NCBI GenBank assembly: GCA_964035575.1
Contig: OZ037904.1
Location: 1,116,001-1,180,000, forward strand
From: Rhynchopus sp. YZ270_cl-10
Taxonomy: Eukaryota > Euglenozoa > Diplonemea > Diplonemida > Diplonemidae
Reading direction: 5' to 3'
DNA: 64,000 bases
Part shown: in pieces, positions 59,289 to 64,000 of the stretch
Numbering within the stretch: position 1 is the first letter of the stretch
Layout: each line of letters starts with the position of its first letter
The notes under the pieces: generated by a model
The model's database searches: none
What the model was told of the DNA's origin: nothing
What the model saw: only the letters and a program-made list of their open reading frames with translations
Position numbers and translations under genes: made by a program

Positions 59289-62200
59289 CACGGATGCTGC
59301 CAGATCTGGCCAGATCTCCAGATCTGGGCCTCCCAGATCTGGCCAGATCTGGAAATTTTTTTTTTTTTTTTGAAAAAAAAAATTTTCCCAGACGTCCCAG
59401 ATCTGGGAGATCTGGGACGTCTGGGAAAATTTTTTTTTCCAGGTACCCCCAATGACATAACGAAGTATCGCTTGAAGTACCGTTCAATATACGTTGCTCG
59501 TGTGTGCAAGTTACGAAGTAGGACACACAAGGTATATCAAACGATAAATCAATCAGATAAACGTTACATCATTGGAAAATTGTTGGCACCGCCGCCCTGT
59601 CTTCGTATTTATTACGTCGACAGGCCAAACAGCGTTGGGCTCAGAAGAAGCAGTGCAAAACACTGGGGATCAACATGAGAACCAACTCCCAACAACACAG
59701 GCTACCGAAGTAGCAGGTGGGGTGTTGCGGGTGTTTGGGGTGAAAGAAAATCGATTTTGGTAAGTTACAGCAGAAAATTCTTAAGTTTGCACAATTGAGA
59801 AGGGTGTTACCACTGCCTAATATTATTCGTACATGTGAACCGGTAAGGTCGAGAAGGGTGGACACGGCATACAAGTACAAGTACAAGTAAGACGTACCTT
59901 CTACAAAGGCTGAATTCGCAATTCTTAAGGGATTGAATTCAGCCCCCACGTGGTGTTTTTGAGAAAATCATTCCATGGTATACAGCTAATGGTTCCCGAA
60001 GAATGATTCGCCCCTCCTCGTTCATGCAAACTTAAGAAAATTCTGAAGTAACTACAACCTGGCGTGCGGGTACAGATGCATTGCTTTGTTCTTTCCTCAA
60101 AGTCATGTGTGATCTCTCGGGTCTGTACTAAAGTCAGTGTTTAGATAAGCATCCACTTGACTCGTTCTAACAACCGTTGAAACCTAGAACAAAACAATAC
60201 ACTGCCCCTTCTCACACCAAGCCGCCATGCTTCAAGAGCATGCCCTGGGCAAAAATTACTCTGACAAAAATTGGTTTTCTGGGGGAACGCAATATTTTCT
60301 TGTGCCTAGTCCTCCGCAAGAGCAGAGGACAGACTTTCCGGATCCCGAAGTCGAATTTCTTGCACTAGCTATGCTCCCTGGGTTAAATGGCTATAGCAGT
60401 GACTGACTAAGAGTTTCATAATAATTAGGGTGGTCTATGGGGTGGGTTAATGGAAAAGTTGGTATATAAACCCGACTTTTACGATCGCCACCTGGTTTTC
60501 AAATAATTGCACCAGCTCTTCCGTCGGCACTGCTTCGCTGTCACGATGAAGGGTCGTCGGTTCGGGTACCTGTTAAGAGAAATTGAATGTAAAAGTAGAG
60601 ACTACAACAAAAAAACAAACAAACAAACAAGAAGCCGCCCCGTACCCCTTAAACGTAAAAGTGACATTTTTGTTGACAAAAAAAAAAAAAATAGCTAAAA
60701 AATAGCGGACATGTCGAAAAGGGAGAAAACCGGGGGGTTAAAAACATACCTTGCACTCGGCCCACTCTCCAGGTACAAAGAACATCACTGCACGACAAAC
60801 CCACTACTACGATAGAAAATAACTATTTTTTACCGAACAGAAAGGTCGTTTTATTGATGAGTGTTTTCTGAGTGCACACTCAGTGGGGACAAAATGCAAC
60901 ACTTACCGAAAAAATTCTCCAATCGGACAAAAACCTTTCTAAACACCCAAAAAAAACACCTCAGTCCACATCCGCTGGGGTCGCGAGATGGAAATATATG
61001 GTTTTACAGCTTTTGGGGGGTCTAGCGTGGGTCCCAGATGCATTTTGCAACGGGTCTGTGTGTGTGTGTGTGCCTCAACCGCTTCACAGTACCCTTTTTT
61101 GTAACTGAAAACGACGCATCCTGTACCTAAGTGCACTGAAGCCTTGCTTGCGTCCTCCTTCGTGGTTTTGGGCGTTCGCATGCGAGAATCATTATCGCAT
61201 TCGCACATGTAATTCTCGCATCACGGAGAGGATTTTAGCGTTACGTGACCACAAAAAAAGTGCACAAAATTATTAGGTCGAAAATCACCTTGCACTTGTG
61301 AAGGCATTGCTAAGGAAATGTGAAATATGCGTGTTTTTGGTACACAAAAGTGCGTTTTGGGTGGTTCTGAAGGGTCAAAACACCAAAAAAATGCGTTTTT
61401 TTTGCATTTTTGGTCACCCAAGGACCCACTATTTTGGTTGATATTTTTTTTTTCCCTTTGCGAAAAAGTACCCAAAAAGCACGGCTATAAAAACGCTAAG
61501 GAAAAATCGATATTCATTTTTTGGGCAGAGAAGTGCGTTTTAGGCGCCCACCGACGGTCAAAACATCAAAATTTTTGTGTTTTTGGCATCTTTGGACACC
61601 CAAGGACCCACTATCAGGGGTGAATTTTTTTTTGCCTGAGATTTGCCTTTGCCAAAAATCGAAAAAAAAAATTATGAAGGAAATTGCTAAGAAAAAGTCG
61701 AAATTGTGGGCCCCTGTAGTGCATATGGCGGTACCCCAGATCGTCAAAACACCCGACTCTTGCGTTTTTTTGCACTTTTTGGTGCACAAAAACCCTACTC
61801 AGGGGTCAAAATTTTCCCGGGAAAAAAAATTTTTTTTTCGAGATTTTTCAAAAATCGACTTGTCTTTGGTAAAAACCACGAAATTTCGGGTGCGCGAAAC
61901 CACGTTTTAGACCCCCACAGATGCTCAAAAGTGTCAAATTTTGCTTTTAACGGCCTCAAATCGTCGAAATTAGCCCTATATAGGGGCGAAAAAAAAAATT
62001 CGAGAGTCCCTTTCCCTGGGAGACAATAGCCAGAAATCTGAGAAAAAAAAAAAAAAAAAATGGCCAGATTTCCAGATCTGGCCAGATCAGTGGTCGCGCT
62101 AATTATGGGGAAAAATGGGGAAAAAATGGATTTCGGGTACGGAAAAACGTTCCTTGAAAAGGTTAGCTGGGGAGGCCCGGAAACCCCGTTTTGTGGCATT

Positions 62201-63126
62201 TCCGGGCCAATCCCGGCTTGTGGTGGGGTATATACGGAAAAATGGACAAAATTTTAGTGACTTAAATTTTCGCAAAATATGAACCCATACTCGTAAACAA
62301 GGGTCATTTTCAGGAAAATTCGGAAAATTCCGAGATTTGGAAGCAATTTTTCTCCTGAAAATCAGTGGGTTTTCAGCCCCAAAACATACCGCGATTGGAA
62401 TTTCCGGAATCCGTCCGCGCTGTGGTGGGGTCACTTTGCCGAAATGGCCAATTTTTTGGTTTTGGTCAAAATCCATGTGGGTAAAGAGGGCCAATGTAAA
62501 TCCCACAGCCAGATTTTCTCTCCCTGATCCTGAACGTCTTGCAACATGAAAATGCGCGAAAACACCGGCATTTGCATTTCCGGAATTCGTCCGTTCTGTG
62601 GTGGGGTCAATTTGCCGAAATGGACAAGTTCTTGGTTTTGGTCAAAACCCGTCAGTGTAAGGTAAAGGGGGTAAAGTGTTTGCCTGTAGAAACTGGAAGG
62701 GAACAGGCAGCGCCGCAGGCGCACGGTAACCAACTTTTTTTTTTTTCCCTTTTCTTTTTTCTCCTCTTTCTTTTGACTTTCCGAGCCAATTGCGTTCCAC
62801 GGCGGGGTCACATGTACATGCAAGTCCACTATGTGGTGGTCTTACTCAACAATATTAGAACTTCTGGTTTCTTAATGAAATCCCCGTACTGCAAAAAAAA
62901 AACGTTCCTACCAAAACCCCCAAAAATCCCGGGATGAGGGATGGACTTTAGCGCGAGCTCTGGGCCAGATCTGGGGTTTTTTTTTTTTTTTTGAAAAAAA
63001 AAATTTCCCAGATTCCCAGATCTGGCCAGATCTGGCCAGATCTGGAAACAAGATCTCCACATCTGGAAAACGAGCCAGATCTGGGAAATTGGCCCCCAAA
63101 TCTGGCCAGATCTGGCAGCATCCGTG
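59289..63126. mobile_element. 3.84-kb element with AGATCT-palindrome inverted ends
   Basis: Outer 27 bp are perfect inverted repeats (CACGGATGCTGCCAGATCTG, then GCCAGAT) and a 6-bp duplication TTAGGA flanks it (59283-59288 and 63127-63132). Each end continues for about 150-190 bp as clustered CCAGATCTGG palindromes around A/T runs, so a single strand would fold into many hairpins. The interior has no clear protein gene: it holds a possible exon remnant (59540-59765, ending at GGTAAGTT), degenerate tandem modules of about 185 bp (61325-61950) and two copies of the GACCCCACCAC-type module (about 62390 and 62565, inverted relative to 19566). Transposon superfamily unknown. Confidence 0.75.
61325..61950. 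repeat. Degenerate tandem modules, about 185 bp
   Basis: Three to four diverged units share, in order, GTGCGTTTTAGGCG, GGTCAAAACACC, a TTTTGCATTTTTGG segment, CACCCAAGGACCCACT and a poly-T/AAATCG tail. One further unit lies inverted at about 63735-63964. Confidence 0.55.
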
Positions 63127-63132
63127 TTAGGA

Positions 63133-63276
63133 GGTACCCTAACTGTTCGGTCCAATTCGGTGTAATTCGGTCCATTTCGTTTTTTTTTTTTTTTCGCAAA
63201 GGGAAATTTCCCCTTGTACCAGAAAAACCGAAAAAAACGAAATGAAAACCGAAAAAAACCGAAATGTTAGGGTACC
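63133..63276. mobile_element. 144-bp MITE
   Basis: Ends GGTACCCTAACTGTTCGG and inverse of GGTACCCTAACATTTCGG; T(16) and CCGAAAAAAACG arms form the centre. It abuts the right target duplication of the 59289 element. Confidence 0.55.
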
Positions 63277-63648
63277 TTTTTTGGTCGATTTCGTTTTTTT
63301 TCCAAAGGGGGGACCCTTTGGTCGCCGAAATTCCCCAGCCAAATTTGGTCGCAAAATCGGCCGATTTTTCAAAAATCTCAAAAAAAAAAAAAAATTTTTT
63401 TTTTTTCACAAGTGTTTTTGAGGCCTGCTCACTACACCCTAGGTCCCTTCTGGGACCAAAAAGTCGTTAACAGCTATGAACCAAAGAGGTTCTCAGTGTC
63501 GTCGGCCAAGCCCCTTCACCAAAAAAGACTACAACAAGAAAACAAACACACAGAAAAAAAAGTAAAAGAATGCCCTTCCTCAGTCCGGAAGTATCACCTC
63601 AACCGGTCACACCTGCCGTAAAATAGAGAGAGGTTACAGAATACAGAT

Positions 63649-63681
<33 letters not shown>

Positions 63682-63682
63682 G

Positions 63683-63728
<46 letters not shown>

Positions 63729-64000
63729 AAAAAAAGCATGAATTGGGCTGTTTTGAGCATCTAGAGTTTATTCCCCAGCCATTTTCTGTACCACCAGTGC
63801 ATGCTTGTATGGGCCAGCGCCTTGTCGAAAAATCGAAAAATCTCAAAAAAAAAAAATTTTTTTTCGGGAAAATTTCAACCACTGAGGTGGGTCTTTGGGC
63901 ACCAAAAAATGCAAAAAAATGCAAAAATCGGGTGTTTTGACCATCTGTGGTTACACAAAACACACTTCTGTGTACAAGCCTACACCAATACAGTGGTAAT
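63277..64000. other. Gene-free window end
   Basis: Poly(A)-rich (63651-63725) with an inverted copy of the 185-bp module (63735-63964). No gene, no telomeric repeat. Confidence 0.5.

Noticed and set aside
55262-59663. CAGTGTTT...AAACACTG as ends of the autonomous hAT element
   Set aside because: Only 8 bp match and the flanking 8-mers (ATCCAGAA and GGGATCAA) differ.
1-64000. rRNA genes, telomere repeats, LTR retroelements or capsid-bearing elements
   Set aside because: No rRNA-like stretch, no telomeric tandem repeat, no long terminal direct repeats and no capsid, integrase or polymerase motifs were seen.

Overview
The window looks like nuclear DNA of a unicellular eukaryote with few introns. 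Thirteen protein genes between 4.7 and 51.3 kb all lie on the + strand. They are GC-rich (many G/C-ending codons), mostly single long open frames, and sit 0.3-5 kb apart in AT-rich, T-run-rich, repeat-filled DNA. Almost every start codon follows, within about 10-90 nt, a C/T-rich tract ending in CAG, as expected of a 3' splice site. One-strand gene order plus such acceptors would fit an organism that trans-splices (for example a euglenozoan), but I see no spliced-leader gene and the lineage is inference. Cis-splicing is supported directly: three gene models below need GT-AG introns and join in frame.

Layout. 1-4.7 kb: no firm gene; small repeats and MITEs. 4.7-5.9 kb: APH/methylthioribose-kinase-like kinase. 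7.46-8.65 kb: five 241-bp tandem units that each carry a first exon, a 47-nt intron and usually a TATA-like box, running into an 1137-residue cysteine-rich orphan gene (to 12.2 kb). 14.1 kb: tRNA-Ile-like sequence, then an FAD/NAD disulfide oxidoreductase. 16.1-21 kb: repeats, including an 851-bp hAT-type element. 21-32.8 kb: secreted GH3 glycosidase, cathepsin Z-like protease, single-pass membrane protein, CPSF6-like RRM protein, small helical protein, MATE transporter. 33.2-35.2 kb: a 2.0-kb hAT-type non-autonomous element with perfect 8-bp target duplication. 35.7-37.5 kb: amino-acid transporter whose last membrane helix is on a separate exon. 39.8-51.3 kb: two coiled-coil proteins (one with a PH-like domain) and a large WSC-domain surface protein. 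51.3-64 kb: repeat-rich, apparently gene-poor; it holds a 500-bp three-block microsatellite, a retroposon-like poly(A) tail, an intact four-exon hAT transposase gene on the - strand, and a 3.84-kb element with AGATCT-palindrome-rich inverted ends and a 6-bp target duplication.

Genes working together: no operon-like pathway is evident. A secretory/lysosomal theme recurs (GH3 enzyme, cathepsin, two Pro/Thr-stalked surface proteins, two membrane transporters), fitting a phagotrophic or osmotrophic cell.

The most unusual signal is a set of short dispersed sequences (groups A-D) found on both strands between genes and once inside a confirmed intron. Several fold into hairpins with compensatory stem changes, and most share a tail of the form GAGGC-N(3-7)-CA-pyrimidine-rich-AAC that resembles a branch-point region.
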